A stretch of 64,000 nucleotides of DNA from Acetoanaerobium sticklandii (GCF_000196455.1 NC_014614.1:17501-81500); one strand, 5' to 3'. Counted from the stretch's first letter, positions 9,313 to 19,485 are shown. The notes: a model not told the origin generated them from the letters alone. Made by a program: numbers and translations.

Positions 9313-12300
9313 ATGAAAGTGAAAAAATTCAAAAGAATTTTAGTCGCTAACCGTGGTGAAATAGCGATAAGGGTTTTTCGTGCATGTAAGGAACTGGGAA
9401 TTAGATCAGTAGCAATATATTCAAATGAAGATAGAACCTCATTATTTAGAACCAAGGCAGACGAATCCTATCTTGTGGGTAAAAATAAGGGACCTGTAGA
9501 GGCTTATTTAGGGATAGATGAAATCATTGGACTTGCATTAAAAAAAGGCGTAGATGCAATTCACCCTGGATATGGATTCTTATCTGAAAATGCTGAGTTT
9601 GCAAGAAAATGCGCTGAGGCAGGAATAGTATTTATTGGACCGACTGGCGACATGATAGATAATTTAGGAGACAAAATCAAATCTAAAATAGTTGCAAAAA
9701 ATGCCAACGTTCCTACTATACCAGGAGTAGAAAAACCAATTAAATCAGATGAAGAAGCTAAGGAATTTGCAGCATTTTGTGGCTATCCTGTAATGATAAA
9801 AGCAGCAGCAGGTGGCGGCGGAAGAGGTATGCGTATAGTAACAAAGGAAGAAGAGCTACTAGAAGCTTTTCACAGTGCTCAAAGTGAAGCGAAAAAAGCC
9901 TTTGGGATAGATGATATATTCATAGAAAAATACCTAGAAAAGCCTAAGCATATAGAAGTACAAATATTAGGTGATACTCACGGCAATATAGTTCACCTAT
10001 ATGAAAGAGATTGCTCAATTCAAAGAAGACATCAAAAGCTAATTGAGTTTACTCCTGCTGTTTCTCTTACACAGAAAAAACGTGAGCAGATATGCCAAGA
10101 TGCTCTAAAGATAGCAAAAGCAGTAGATTACTGCAATGCAGGTACAGTTGAGTTTTTAGTTGATAAAAATGGAAACCATTACTTCATAGAAATGAATCCT
10201 CGTATTCAGGTAGAGCATACAGTTACAGAGATGGTTACAGGCTATGACATAGTTCAAAGTCAAATATTAGTAGCTCAAGGCTACTCACTAGATTCTCCTG
10301 AGGTTGGAATTGCATCTCAAGCAGATATAAAGCCTAGAGGCTTTGCTATTCAGTGCAGGGTTACAACAGAAGATCCATCAAATAACTTTGCTCCAGATAC
10401 AGGTAAAATAGATGTATATCGTACAGGCTCAGGCTTTGGTATAAGACTAGATGGAGGAAATGGCTTTACAGGCTCTGTAATTAGTCCATACTATGACAGC
10501 TTGCTTGTTAAGGTAACTGCTCAATCTAGAACCTTTGAAGACACAATAAGAAAAGCTATACGCTCAATCAAAGAGCTTTCTGTTGCGGGAGTAAAAACTA
10601 ATACTGGATTTCTAATCAATGTTTTAAATAGAGAAGAGTTTCATAAAGGACTTTGTGATACTCATTTCATAGCTGACAATCCATCGTTATTTGACATAGC
10701 ACCTAAGACTGACAAGGAGCTAAAGGTACTCAGATATATCGGTGAAAAGGTAGTAAATGAAACAAAAGGAAGCAAAAAAGATTTCGATGTACCAGTAGCA
10801 CCTATGCCACCTAGACCTTCAGGGCTTGTGGGAACAAAGCAGATTTTAGATGCAAAAGGTCCAGAGGGCTTAGTATCATGGATTCATGAGCAGAAAAAGC
10901 TTCTAATCACAGATACTACTATGAGAGATGCCCATCAGTCACTTATGGCTACTAGAGTGAGAACTAGAGATATGACTCGTATAGCAAGAGCTACATCAGT
11001 TTATGGAAATGATTTGTTCTCTCTAGAAATGTGGGGTGGAGCAACCTTTGATGTGGCATATAGATTTCTAAATGAATCTCCTTGGGAAAGATTAGAAGAC
11101 TTAAGACAAAGAATTCCAAACGTTATGTTTCAGATGCTACTTAGAGGAAGTAACGCAGTAGGCTACAAAAACTATCCTGACAATGTAATCAAAGCTTTTA
11201 TAAAGCAGTCCTCGATTTCAGGTATAGATATATTTAGAATATTTGACTCACTTAACTGGCTTGATGGTATGAAGCTGGCAATAGAAGAAGTGAGAAATAA
11301 CAACAAAGTTGCAGAGGCTTGCATTTGCTACACAGGAGATATTTTAGATGAGACTAGAGATAAATATACTTTAAAATACTATGTAGATATGGCAAAGGAG
11401 CTTGAAAGACTAGGAGCAAATATCCTAGGAATCAAAGATATGGCAGCTTTACTTAAGCCTTATGCCGCAGATAAATTAATAAGAGCACTTAAGCAAGAGA
11501 TTTCTATTCCTATTCATCTTCACACACATGATACTTCAGGTAATGGAGTAGCAACAGTGCTTATGGCAGCTGAAGCAGGAGTGGATATAGCAGATACTGC
11601 ATTTAACAGCATGTCTGGACTTACTAGCCAGCCTGCACTAAACTCTGTAGTTGCAGCTTTAGAAAACACTTCAAGAGCTACAGGCATAAATCTGGATAAT
11701 ATTGAAGAAATATCTAGATACTGGGAAGCAGTAAGACCAGTGTATGCAAAGTTTGAATCCGATTTAAAATCAGGGACTACTGAAGTATACAAATATGAAA
11801 TTCCAGGAGGACAGTATTCAAACCTAAAGCCTCAAGTAGAGAGCTTTGGACTGGGACATAAATTTAAAGAAGTAAAAGAGATGTATAAAAACGTAAATGA
11901 GATGGTAGGAGATATAGTAAAGGTTACTCCTTCATCAAAAATGGTAGGAGACTTTGCAATCTTTATGGTTCAAAATGATCTTACTCCTGAAAATATCACT
12001 CAAAAAGGACAGGATTTAACATATCCAGACTCAGTAGTGACTTACTTTAAAGGTATGATGGGACAGCCTATGGGAGGATTTCCAAAAGACATCCAAGAAA
12101 TGGTGCTAAAAGGTGAAGAGCCTGTAACAGTAAGACCAGGACAGCTACTTGAAGAGGAAGATTTTGAAGCTATAATGCTGTATCTTAAAAAGACTCATAA
12201 AATAGAGCCTAATATGAAGGATGCCTTAAGCTACGCCCTATATCCAAAGGTGTTTGAGGACTACCTAAAATATATCAAGGATTACGGTGATCTTAGCCGA

Positions 12301-12753
12301 ATGGGAAGCGACATCTTCTTCCATGGACTTTCAGAAGGAGAGACTTGTGAAGTAGAAATAGCAAAAGGTAAAATCCTAGTTATCAAACTTTTAGAAATAG
12401 GGAAGGTTGACAAGGAAGGAAGCCGATTGCTTGCATTTGAAGTAAACGGAAACAGAAGAGAAATAAAAATCTACGATAAAAACAGTGGACAGGAAAATAA
12501 AGTTACCTTTACTCAAATGGCTGACCCTGACAACAAAATGGAAATAGGGGCAAGCATACCAGGCACGGTACTCAAAATCCTAGTAAAAGAAGGCGATGTA
12601 GTAGAAGAAAAACAAAGCCTAATGGTAGTAGAAGCCATGAAAATGGAGACCAATATAGTAGCTATGCAAGCAGGAAAAATAGAGGCTATCCTAGTAAAAG
12701 AACAGCAGCAAGTAAAATCTGGAGAGCTTCTTATAAAGCTTGAGGAAATATAA
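9313..12753 (+). CDS. pyc: pyruvate carboxylase
   Basis: ATP- and biotin-dependent carboxylation of pyruvate to oxaloacetate, an anaplerotic reaction that supplies aspartate-family synthesis. The single 1,146-residue chain holds all domains in the usual order. Biotin carboxylase covers about 1-455 with the glycine-rich ATP loop KAAAGGGGRGMR near 165. The carboxyltransferase TIM barrel covers about 530-800, starting TDTTMRDAHQSL with the metal ligand Asp; the histidine pair HLHTHD is near 736. The PYC allosteric/linker domain follows. The C-terminal biotinyl domain carries the target lysine 1110 in EAMKMET. The ATG follows AAGGAGG. It is monocistronic, with hairpins after the stop. The length equals that of Firmicutes pyruvate carboxylases. 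Confidence 0.98.
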   Translation: MKVKKFKRILVANRGEIAIRVFRACKELGIRSVAIYSNEDRTSLFRTKADESYLVGKNKGPVEAYLGIDEIIGLALKKGVDAIHPGYGFLSENAEFARKCAEAGIVFIGPTGDMIDNLGDKIKSKIVAKNANVPTIPGVEKPIKSDEEAKEFAAFCGYPVMIKAAAGGGGRGMRIVTKEEELLEAFHSAQSEAKKAFGIDDIFIEKYLEKPKHIEVQILGDTHGNIVHLYERDCSIQRRHQKLIEFTPAVSLTQKKREQICQDALKIAKAVDYCNAGTVEFLVDKNGNHYFIEMNPRIQVEHTVTEMVTGYDIVQSQILVAQGYSLDSPEVGIASQADIKPRGFAIQCRVTTEDPSNNFAPDTGKIDVYRTGSGFGIRLDGGNGFTGSVISPYYDSLLVKVTAQSRTFEDTIRKAIRSIKELSVAGVKTNTGFLINVLNREEFHKGLCDTHFIADNPSLFDIAPKTDKELKVLRYIGEKVVNETKGSKKDFDVPVAPMPPRPSGLVGTKQILDAKGPEGLVSWIHEQKKLLITDTTMRDAHQSLMATRVRTRDMTRIARATSVYGNDLFSLEMWGGATFDVAYRFLNESPWERLEDLRQRIPNVMFQMLLRGSNAVGYKNYPDNVIKAFIKQSSISGIDIFRIFDSLNWLDGMKLAIEEVRNNNKVAEACICYTGDILDETRDKYTLKYYVDMAKELERLGANILGIKDMAALLKPYAADKLIRALKQEISIPIHLHTHDTSGNGVATVLMAAEAGVDIADTAFNSMSGLTSQPALNSVVAALENTSRATGINLDNIEEISRYWEAVRPVYAKFESDLKSGTTEVYKYEIPGGQYSNLKPQVESFGLGHKFKEVKEMYKNVNEMVGDIVKVTPSSKMVGDFAIFMVQNDLTPENITQKGQDLTYPDSVVTYFKGMMGQPMGGFPKDIQEMVLKGEEPVTVRPGQLLEEEDFEAIMLYLKKTHKIEPNMKDALSYALYPKVFEDYLKYIKDYGDLSRMGSDIFFHGLSEGETCEVEIAKGKILVIKLLEIGKVDKEGSRLLAFEVNGNRREIKIYDKNSGQENKVTFTQMADPDNKMEIGASIPGTVLKILVKEGDVVEEKQSLMVVEAMKMETNIVAMQAGKIEAILVKEQQQVKSGELLIKLEEI

Positions 12754-12792
12754 TAAATAGAGACTAAAAGTCTTTTATAAGTGACAAAAATT

Positions 12793-12845
12793 AAAAATAC
12801 CATGCAAAGGTCTTATATAAAAGACTTTTGAGTGGTATTTTTAAT
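12793..12845. terminator. terminator between pyc and tetR
   Basis: The outer stem aaaaatacca / tggtattttt encloses an inner stem around aaggtctt / aagacttt. T-runs on both sides suit the convergent genes. Confidence 0.75.
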
Positions 12846-12848
12846 ACT

Positions 12849-12911
12849 AAAAATCCTAGATTAAAAAGCATCTGCAAAGCATTAGCGTAGAGCTTAATCT
12901 AGGATTTTCTA
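12849..12911. terminator. second bidirectional hairpin between pyc and tetR
   Basis: An inverted repeat aaatcctagattaa / ttaatctaggattt spans 12851-12907. A T-run on the minus strand makes it the likely terminator of the tetR gene, which ends 8 bases away. Confidence 0.7.
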
Positions 12912-12918
12912 TTGTAAA

Positions 12919-13548
12919 CTACTGCTTTTTTAGTCCGAATTTCAAAATATCTATCATTGCATCAGCACTTTTTAGAAGGTTTTCAAAGTTTTCTTCGCTG
13001 ACATTATTTGAGTTATCAAAGTAAAATTCAGTTATGGCTATACTCATATGAGTGAGTATCTGAGAGGTTAGGTTTACATCGATGTCATCTCTTAGCTCAT
13101 TTTTGTCCATGGCTTTTTGGATAAAGGCATTGAATAAATCCACTGCACTTGTTGTATTTCTAGATATAATCTTATTTTTTAAATCCTTTGGGATATTCAC
13201 CATGAAGCCAGTTGCTATTTTTGTCAAGTTTGGCTCGGCAGCTGCAAATTTGACCCCATTTCTATATAGCAATCTCACAAATTCAAAAAAATCCATATCC
13301 TCGATTTTGTCAAAATCCTTTTCCATAAATTTGATTTTTTCTTGACCTATTATATCTATAAGGTAAGTGTAGAGGTCCTCCTTATCTTCAAAATACTGAT
13401 AAAAGCTTCCTTTTGCAATCTTTGCACGTGAAACAATTTGGCTTATGCTTACTTTTTCATAAGGCTTGTTAGAAAATTCATCTATAGCAATATTATATAT
13501 GTTTTGTCTCTTTTCTTCAGGAAGGTTAAAAAAAGTTTCTTTTGGCAT
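12919..13548 (-). CDS. TetR-family transcriptional regulator
   Basis: A 209-residue one-component DNA-binding regulator. The N-terminal helix-turn-helix (about residues 12-58) is typical: IAIDEFSNKPYEKVSISQIVSRA...GSFYQYFEDKEDLY. The C-terminal ligand-binding half is helical and divergent, so the effector cannot be predicted. The ATG has GAGGAG 6 bases upstream. It is transcribed divergently from the YpeB-like gene at 13689, with 140 bases between them, the usual position for an operator. The intergenic stretch is A/T-rich and I could not pick a convincing palindrome. The regulated target is therefore only guessed to be itself and/or the divergent three-gene cluster. Confidence 0.88.
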   Translation of the reverse strand: MPKETFFNLPEEKRQNIYNIAIDEFSNKPYEKVSISQIVSRAKIAKGSFYQYFEDKEDLYTYLIDIIGQEKIKFMEKDFDKIEDMDFFEFVRLLYRNGVKFAAAEPNLTKIATGFMVNIPKDLKNKIISRNTTSAVDLFNAFIQKAMDKNELRDDIDVNLTSQILTHMSIAITEFYFDNSNNVSEENFENLLKSADAMIDILKFGLKKQ

Positions 13549-13688
13549 TATATCTCCTCATTTGGTTATATTCTATGATTCTTATAAGTCATGCTATAAT
13601 TTATAATTTTTTTTGTCAATATATTTTTATTTTTATCTGAGTCATATATGGTAATCTAAGGAAAATGCATGCAGGGGGATGATAGAAG

Positions 13689-15038
13689 GTGAAGTTTTTT
13701 ACTGAAGAAGCTTTTAGAAATAAACTCATTGGATTACTGGGAGTACTAGTGCTATTTTTAAGTCAAAATTACGTGGAGGAAGTAATAGGCTCCAAGAACG
13801 CATATAAGAGCAATTTGTATGTAAATTTTGAGCTATATGTCAATCAGCTTGAGAGTCTAGATACCTATCTCACTTCAGTTCAGGAGATAAATAATATCAA
13901 TGAAATAAGACCCGTATATATAGAAAATTCAGTTATGACTTTGATGGAAAGAAATAGAATGAACATGGCTATAGTTCAGAAAAAATCCGTGAATTCTGAA
14001 TATTTTTTTGATGCTATCGAAGTGTATTCAGGGGTAAATAAAAATATAGAGGCAATTATCTCTGATGATAGCGTTTCGGAAAAAGAGCTAATATATATTA
14101 AGGAGCTTAGTAAATTTAATAGAGCTAATCTAGAAAATGCAAAGCAGTTAATTGAATATGATAACAACAATTACGATGAAAGAAAAAAACTGGAAAAAGA
14201 AATATTTGAGATATATAAAGAGCATATTGAGTTTATGAGCAAAGCTTATGAAAAATCGAGCCCAGAGAATTTAAAATTGCAAATGGAAGTAGCTAAAGAG
14301 GAAAATAATATTAGTAAAGAATCTGTAAGAGAGAAGCTAGCAAAAATCTCTAAAAGAGTTACTGGTTTAGATACGCTTTCATATTTTGGTGAGCCTTATG
14401 CAGATGAAAGATATAGCTGGTCATATACTACGAAAAAAGACCCTAAGTCTCTAGATAGAACAGATGAAGATGTTTATACCTTTGAATATGTAATAGCAGA
14501 AAATAAAGTGAATTTTTATCAATCATATAGAATTTTTAATGAAGAGCAAGAGGAATTGACAGAAGATAAGATGAGAGCTCTAGCAGATGAGCACATAAAT
14601 AAACTAGGCATAGGTGGAGAGTTTGTAAGCAGTGAGAAAAACAAGTATGAATATGTAAGCGAAAATGATAATAGAGATTTTGATTATATGACTTTTTATT
14701 ACAATAATAAAGACAATGACATCTACAATGAATCAAGTAATATAGAAGTGAAGGTAGAGAAAAACGGAAGATTAGATTCGAGATTTTATTTGGTTACGAG
14801 TGAGCCTGAAATAAACTGGGCAGATGAGAGCTTGGTCAAAGAAAAATTTAACAACGAAAGTAAAATACAGTCTATAATAAAGGTAGTAAATTCTAAGAAT
14901 GAGGGCGAATTTTTGGTGATGACAAAAGAGGAGGATAAGCTGTATATATATGTCTATGATGGAGAAAGTGCAGAGCTTAAGCTGTATGATAAGTTGGACA
15001 AAGACAGACACCCTTTTTACCACCGCATATTAATGTAA
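13689..15038 (+). CDS. membrane-anchored extracytoplasmic protein, YpeB-like (low-confidence family)
   Basis: A 449-residue protein with one N-terminal membrane segment (about 11-28, LIGLLGVLVLFLSQNYV) and a long extracytoplasmic part. Residues about 40-220 are Leu/Glu/Lys-rich and predicted helical. Residues about 225-449 alternate strand-like segments with the spacing of PepSY-type repeats (TFEYVIAENKVNFYQSYRI; IEVKVEKNGRL). This layout resembles the germination protein YpeB, but I see no diagnostic motif and sequence similarity is weak by eye. The start is GTG, with AGGGGG 10 bases upstream. It heads a probable operon with the M20 peptidase (30 bases downstream) and the CPBP protease. It could instead be an unrelated clostridial surface protein. 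Confidence 0.55.
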   Translation: MKFFTEEAFRNKLIGLLGVLVLFLSQNYVEEVIGSKNAYKSNLYVNFELYVNQLESLDTYLTSVQEINNINEIRPVYIENSVMTLMERNRMNMAIVQKKSVNSEYFFDAIEVYSGVNKNIEAIISDDSVSEKELIYIKELSKFNRANLENAKQLIEYDNNNYDERKKLEKEIFEIYKEHIEFMSKAYEKSSPENLKLQMEVAKEENNISKESVREKLAKISKRVTGLDTLSYFGEPYADERYSWSYTTKKDPKSLDRTDEDVYTFEYVIAENKVNFYQSYRIFNEEQEELTEDKMRALADEHINKLGIGGEFVSSEKNKYEYVSENDNRDFDYMTFYYNNKDNDIYNESSNIEVKVEKNGRLDSRFYLVTSEPEINWADESLVKEKFNNESKIQSIIKVVNSKNEGEFLVMTKEEDKLYIYVYDGESAELKLYDKLDKDRHPFYHRILM

Positions 15039-15068
15039 GAACAATTTAGTTTTTGGGGAGCTGATGAT

Positions 15069-16718
15069 ATGGTCAAAATTGATTTTGAAGAGATTGAAAA
15101 GGATGTTTTAGACATATTAAAAAGATATATAGCTATTCCTAGCTATACAAATACCAAATCAGAGCGTCTAGTAGAGCAGTTTTTGATGAGCTATTGCAAA
15201 ACTCAGCCTTATTATCAAGCTAATCCTGATTACTATGGACTTTATAAAATAGAGAACGATCCTCATAATAGAAGAGTTTTTTGGAATATGGTTAAAGGAA
15301 CTGGCAATGAAACAATAGTATTCATCCATCACTCCGATATAGTAGAAATAGATGATTATGGTAGATTTAAATCAGATGCTTTTAATCCAGAGCCACTTAT
15401 AGGAAAGCTTAGACAAATAAAAGAGACTTTTGATGAAGAAATAAAAACGGATCTTGATTCAGGCGATTACATTTTTGGAAGAGGAACTGCTGACATGAAA
15501 GGCGGAGGAGCTATTCAGCTCGCACTTATGAAGCAGTATGCCAAGGCAGAAAATTTTAAAGGAAATATAGTTCTAATCGTTGTACCAGATGAAGAAAATT
15601 TATCAGCTGGCATGAGAGGAGGAGTAAAGCTTTTAAGCACTTTAAAGGAAATCTATGGCTTTGATTATAAGCTTATGATAAATTCTGAACCTCATAGAAG
15701 AGAGGATGAAGCAAAGGGCGCTTTTTATGAAGGCTCGATAGGAAAGCTTATGAGCTTTGTCTATGTAAGAGGAGTGCTTGCCCATGCAGGTAATGTACTA
15801 GATGGCTTTAACCCAGTAAATCTAATGAGTGAAATAGTAAGAAGAACTGAGATTAATATGGAGCTAGCAGACAGTCTTGATGATGAGGTGACAGTGCCGC
15901 CTACTTGGCTATATATGAAAGATAGCAAGAGCTTTTATGATGTATCGCTTCCTCTTAGCATGTATGGATGCCTGAGCGTACTTACTCTTAGTAACACCCC
16001 TAAGGACATACTTCTAAAGCTAGAAAAAATATGCACAGATTCATTTGAGAATGTCCTCGAAACCATGAAGAAAAACTATGAGGTATATAGCAGGTATCAG
16101 ACTAAGCCTATGAATTACAAGGTAAAGGTCAAGGATTTTTATGGCATATACACTGAAGCAAAGAACCTCTATGGAGAAAGCTTTGAAATGGCATATAAGG
16201 AAAAGTTCTCAAAACTAAAAACTGGCTTTGCCTCAGGAGAGCTTACTATGCTAGATGCGAATTTTGAGCTAGTGGATTTTGTAATAGGCTATATTCCAAG
16301 TGAGCCTACTGTAGTTTATGGACTTATGCCGCCTTATTATCCTCATGTTTCAAATAAATTATTTGAAAATACGGACCCTAAAATCACAGCTTTAAATAAT
16401 TTAATTAACGAGTTTACGGTGGCGAATTTTGGAGAACAATACAATAAGGTTAATTTCTTTCCAGGAATTTCAGACCTGAGCTATACCAATGTTATAAATG
16501 CAGATGAAACGAAAAAGGCTCTAAAAGATGCTATGCCTTTGTTCGAGACTTTATATGATGTTCCTATAGAGGATATAAAGGAAATAGCTATGCCGTGCGT
16601 AAATATTGGACCATGGGGAAAAGACCTTCACAAGCTGACCGAGAGAGTATATAAAGTAGATTTATTAAATCGTACGCCTAGGCTCATAGACCATGTGCTT
16701 CAAAATATTCTAGGATAA
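15069..16718 (+). CDS. M20-family metallopeptidase, RocB-like
   Basis: A 549-residue cytosolic dinuclear-zinc peptidase/deacylase of the RocB (arginine-utilisation) branch, whose members are about 550-570 residues, larger than ordinary M20 enzymes. Visible metal and catalytic residues are IHHSDIVE near 93 (His and Asp), RGTADMKGG near 140 (bridging Asp), VPDEEN near 176 (catalytic Glu and metal Glu), and NSEPHRR near 212. The insert dimerisation domain begins near 225 with GSIGKLMSFVYVRGVLAHAG. The exact substrate of RocB proteins is not established. A role in peptide or arginine-derivative breakdown would fit this amino-acid-using genome. The ATG follows GGGGAG. It is co-directional with its neighbours, with short gaps of 30 and 37 bases. 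Confidence 0.85.
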   Translation: MVKIDFEEIEKDVLDILKRYIAIPSYTNTKSERLVEQFLMSYCKTQPYYQANPDYYGLYKIENDPHNRRVFWNMVKGTGNETIVFIHHSDIVEIDDYGRFKSDAFNPEPLIGKLRQIKETFDEEIKTDLDSGDYIFGRGTADMKGGGAIQLALMKQYAKAENFKGNIVLIVVPDEENLSAGMRGGVKLLSTLKEIYGFDYKLMINSEPHRREDEAKGAFYEGSIGKLMSFVYVRGVLAHAGNVLDGFNPVNLMSEIVRRTEINMELADSLDDEVTVPPTWLYMKDSKSFYDVSLPLSMYGCLSVLTLSNTPKDILLKLEKICTDSFENVLETMKKNYEVYSRYQTKPMNYKVKVKDFYGIYTEAKNLYGESFEMAYKEKFSKLKTGFASGELTMLDANFELVDFVIGYIPSEPTVVYGLMPPYYPHVSNKLFENTDPKITALNNLINEFTVANFGEQYNKVNFFPGISDLSYTNVINADETKKALKDAMPLFETLYDVPIEDIKEIAMPCVNIGPWGKDLHKLTERVYKVDLLNRTPRLIDHVLQNILG

Positions 16719-16755
16719 GAGAAAATGACGATAAAAAGTTGCTAGGAGGAAATGA

Positions 16756-17583
16756 ATGAAAAAAATTTTTTCAGCAGGGATGTTTGTACTTATCTACCTT
16801 GCTGTATACTATGTGTTTCAGTACACATATATTATAGTAGCAACAACATATTACTATGTTTCAGATACTAAGCTACAAAACCTAGAAGTCATGGACTGGT
16901 TAAATAACAAGCTTCCATCGGCGATAGTTTTTGCAGCTGCGATATCCTTTTTAGTATATGCATGGATAGTAAAGGCTTCTAAGAAAAAGGATATATTCGA
17001 TTACTGCAAATTCAATCCTATATCACTACCAAAAACTACAGCGCTTATTCTTGCAGGGCTTTCGCTAGTGTCTCTAAATGCTCTTGTAGTAGTAGGTATA
17101 AGCATGTTACTTCCAGAAGCATACGAAGCTCACGTAGAAAACATGATGGGGCTTACCTCTTCTGGTGGATTATGGATGATATTTAGTGTAGGACTAGCTG
17201 CTCCATTTATAGAGGAAGTCATGTTTAGAGGACTTATAACAAATGAGCTAGATAGAGTCATGTCCTATAAATGGGTGCTTTTTATTCAGGCACTGCTGTT
17301 TGGACTTTATCATATGAATGTAGCTCAAGGCATCTATACCTTTATACTAGCTATATTTATGGGACTTACACTTCACTGGACAAACTCTATCTGGGCGCCT
17401 ATGATTATTCATATAGCAAACAATCTTTCGAGTGCCCTTATGTCAGAATATATAGATGCAAGCTCTGATATTGTAAACATTGGATTTGGAATATGGATAG
17501 GCTTATCGCTTTTATTTATTCTTCCATTTACTTTAAAATATCTATATAAAACTAGAAATGAGTGGACATCTGAGGAATACTAA
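16756..17583 (+). CDS. CPBP-family intramembrane glutamic protease
   Basis: A 275-residue polytopic membrane protein with about eight hydrophobic segments. The Abi/CAAX-protease signature is complete: EEVMFRG (EExxxR motif, about residues 154-160), LYHMNV (about 190) and HIANNLSSA (about 219-227), which hold the catalytic Glu and His residues. Members cleave membrane-embedded or prenyl-type substrates in some systems, and in Gram-positives are often of unknown target. The ATG is preceded by TAGGAGG. It is the last gene of a probable operon with the YpeB-like protein and the RocB-like peptidase. A partner bacteriocin gene, sometimes found beside such proteins, is not visible here. Confidence 0.88.
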   Translation: MKKIFSAGMFVLIYLAVYYVFQYTYIIVATTYYYVSDTKLQNLEVMDWLNNKLPSAIVFAAAISFLVYAWIVKASKKKDIFDYCKFNPISLPKTTALILAGLSLVSLNALVVVGISMLLPEAYEAHVENMMGLTSSGGLWMIFSVGLAAPFIEEVMFRGLITNELDRVMSYKWVLFIQALLFGLYHMNVAQGIYTFILAIFMGLTLHWTNSIWAPMIIHIANNLSSALMSEYIDASSDIVNIGFGIWIGLSLLFILPFTLKYLYKTRNEWTSEEY

Positions 17584-17949
17584 AAAAGAAATCGTCTATT
17601 AATGTAGTAAAAGTTTACTAACGACTTAGGAAATCTTGATACATGAAAATAAAAAATTAGACGTTTTATTGACGCACAGATTTATAATTTACAACCTATA
17701 AAATTATGATAGTATGTCAGTAAATGCCTACAAAATCGAACTTTTTATATGACAAATGGGAAAAGAGGCTAGCTTCATTTTTAATGAATTGGTCTCTTTT
17801 TTTAGAATTAAATCAATTTAGCAAACTTACACTCATTATAAAATCTTCAAAATAATGTTAAAATTTAATTAATAAGCTAGACTAAAATTTGACGGATATG
17901 ATTTATCCTATAAACATCGAGTTATGTAAAAAGATTAGGAGGAGAAAAA
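17584..17949 (+). other. intergenic region between the CPBP gene and hutH
   Basis: This 366-base A/T-rich gap holds an imperfect terminator-like hairpin (17762-17804: aaagag...ctctttttt). Nearer hutH there is a TTGACG...TATAAA pair with too short a spacer (14 bases) to be a convincing promoter. No ORF with a ribosome site and no obvious HutP-type structure was recognised. Confidence 0.4.
17762..17804 (+). terminator. imperfect terminator downstream of the CPBP gene
   Basis: The stem aaagagg...ttcatt / aatgaa...ctcttt has internal mismatches and is followed by seven T. It lies 180 bases past the stop codon. Confidence 0.5.
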
Positions 17950-19485
17950 ATGCAAAACATCATTTTAACAGGAAATACTCTTACACTTGAGGACTTAGTA
18001 GAAGTAGCAAGACATGGGGCTACAGTTGAGCTAAGCGAAGAAGCTAGACAAAATGTAATTACATCTAGAGCTATAGTTGAAGATATAGTTGCAAAAGATA
18101 AGGTAGTATACGGAATAACTACAGGATTTGGTGAGTTTTCTAAGGTTAAGATTTCTCAGGAAGACTGTGCTCAGCTACAGGAAAACCTTATCAGATCTCA
18201 TGCTTGCGGATATGGGCCATATTTTACTACTGATATAGTAAGAGCTATCATGCTTACTAGAGCAAATGCACTTTCTAAAGGATATTCAGGAGTAAGACCT
18301 CAGACACTTGAGACTCTTATTGCTATGCTAAACAAAGGCGTTCATCCTCTAGTTCCAGAAAAAGGTTCATTAGGAGCATCTGGAGACTTAGCTCCATTAT
18401 CACATATGGTTCTTCCTATGCTTGGACTAGGAGAAGCAGAATATCAAGGCGTACATATGAGCGGAAAAGAAGCTATGGATAAAGCTGGCATTCCTATAAT
18501 TAAATTAGATGCAAAAGAAGGTCTTGCACTTATAAACGGAACTCAGGTGCTTACATCTACAGGAGCTCTTGCAGTTTATGATGCAATAGGCTTAATCAAG
18601 CTTAGCGATATTACAGCAGCTCTTAGCGTAGAGGCACTTAGAGGTATTACTGATGCTTATGATCCACGTATTCACGTGATTCGTAACCAAAGAGGACAGA
18701 TGGTTACTGCTAAAAATATGCTTAAGCTACTTGAAGGAAGTACTTATGCAACAAGACAAGGCGAGTTAAGAGTACAAGATGCTTACTCATTAAGATGTGT
18801 GCCTCAAGTTCACGGTGCTTCAAAAGACACTATATTATATGTAAAAGAAAAAGTTGAGCTAGAGCTAAATGCAGTAACAGATAATCCAATAGTTACAAGA
18901 GAAGGCGATATCATCTCTGGAGGAAACTTCCACGGCGAACCTATGGCAGTAGTATTTGACTTTTTAGGAATAGGAGCAGCTGAAATAGGAGGTATTTCTG
19001 AGAGAAGACTAGAAAGACTTATCAATCCTCAATTAAATGACCTTCCAGCTTTCTTAACAAAAGACGGAGGCCTAAGCTCAGGATTTATGATTACTCAGTA
19101 TGCAGCAGCGGCTTTAGTATCAGAAAATAAAATACTTGCTCACCCTGCATCAGTAGATTCTATACCTTCATCTGCAAACCAAGAAGATATAGTAAGTATG
19201 GGAACAATAGCTGCTCGTACAGCTAGAGATATAATAGATAATGTTAAAAGAGTTCTTACTACTGAGCTTATGGCAGCTTGCCAGGCTATAGATTTTAGAG
19301 CAAATGATGGATTTGTTCTAGGAAAAGGAACTCAGCCAGCTTACGATGTAATCAGAAGAGATGTAAAGTTTATGGAAAGAGATAATGACATAGAAATGTA
19401 CAAAGAGCTTGATAAAATAACTGCTCTTATAGATTCTCGTGAAATCCTGACTGCAGTTGAAAAAGCTGTTGAGTTAGAGTACTAA
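17950..19485 (+). CDS. hutH: histidine ammonia-lyase
   Basis: First step of histidine degradation: L-histidine to trans-urocanate plus ammonia; cytosolic homotetramer. The 511-residue length is normal. The autocatalytic MIO cofactor is formed from Ala143-Ser144-Gly145 in GSLGASGDLAPLSH. The catalytic Tyr54 region YGITTGFGEF and the conserved QDAYSLRC-like stretch (VQDAYSLRCVPQVHG near 275) are also present. The ATG has TTAGGAGG upstream. It is followed after 49 bases by hutU, so the two probably form an operon. The later pathway enzymes (imidazolonepropionase, formiminoglutamate processing) are not in this window. Confidence 0.98.
   Translation: MQNIILTGNTLTLEDLVEVARHGATVELSEEARQNVITSRAIVEDIVAKDKVVYGITTGFGEFSKVKISQEDCAQLQENLIRSHACGYGPYFTTDIVRAIMLTRANALSKGYSGVRPQTLETLIAMLNKGVHPLVPEKGSLGASGDLAPLSHMVLPMLGLGEAEYQGVHMSGKEAMDKAGIPIIKLDAKEGLALINGTQVLTSTGALAVYDAIGLIKLSDITAALSVEALRGITDAYDPRIHVIRNQRGQMVTAKNMLKLLEGSTYATRQGELRVQDAYSLRCVPQVHGASKDTILYVKEKVELELNAVTDNPIVTREGDIISGGNFHGEPMAVVFDFLGIGAAEIGGISERRLERLINPQLNDLPAFLTKDGGLSSGFMITQYAAAALVSENKILAHPASVDSIPSSANQEDIVSMGTIAARTARDIIDNVKRVLTTELMAACQAIDFRANDGFVLGKGTQPAYDVIRRDVKFMERDNDIEMYKELDKITALIDSREILTAVEKAVELEY

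Noticed and set aside
17584..17949. Possible HutP-type antiterminator site or riboswitch ahead of hutH
   Set aside because: The regular NAG-type repeats of HutP sites are not visible, and the only hairpin is a plain terminator.
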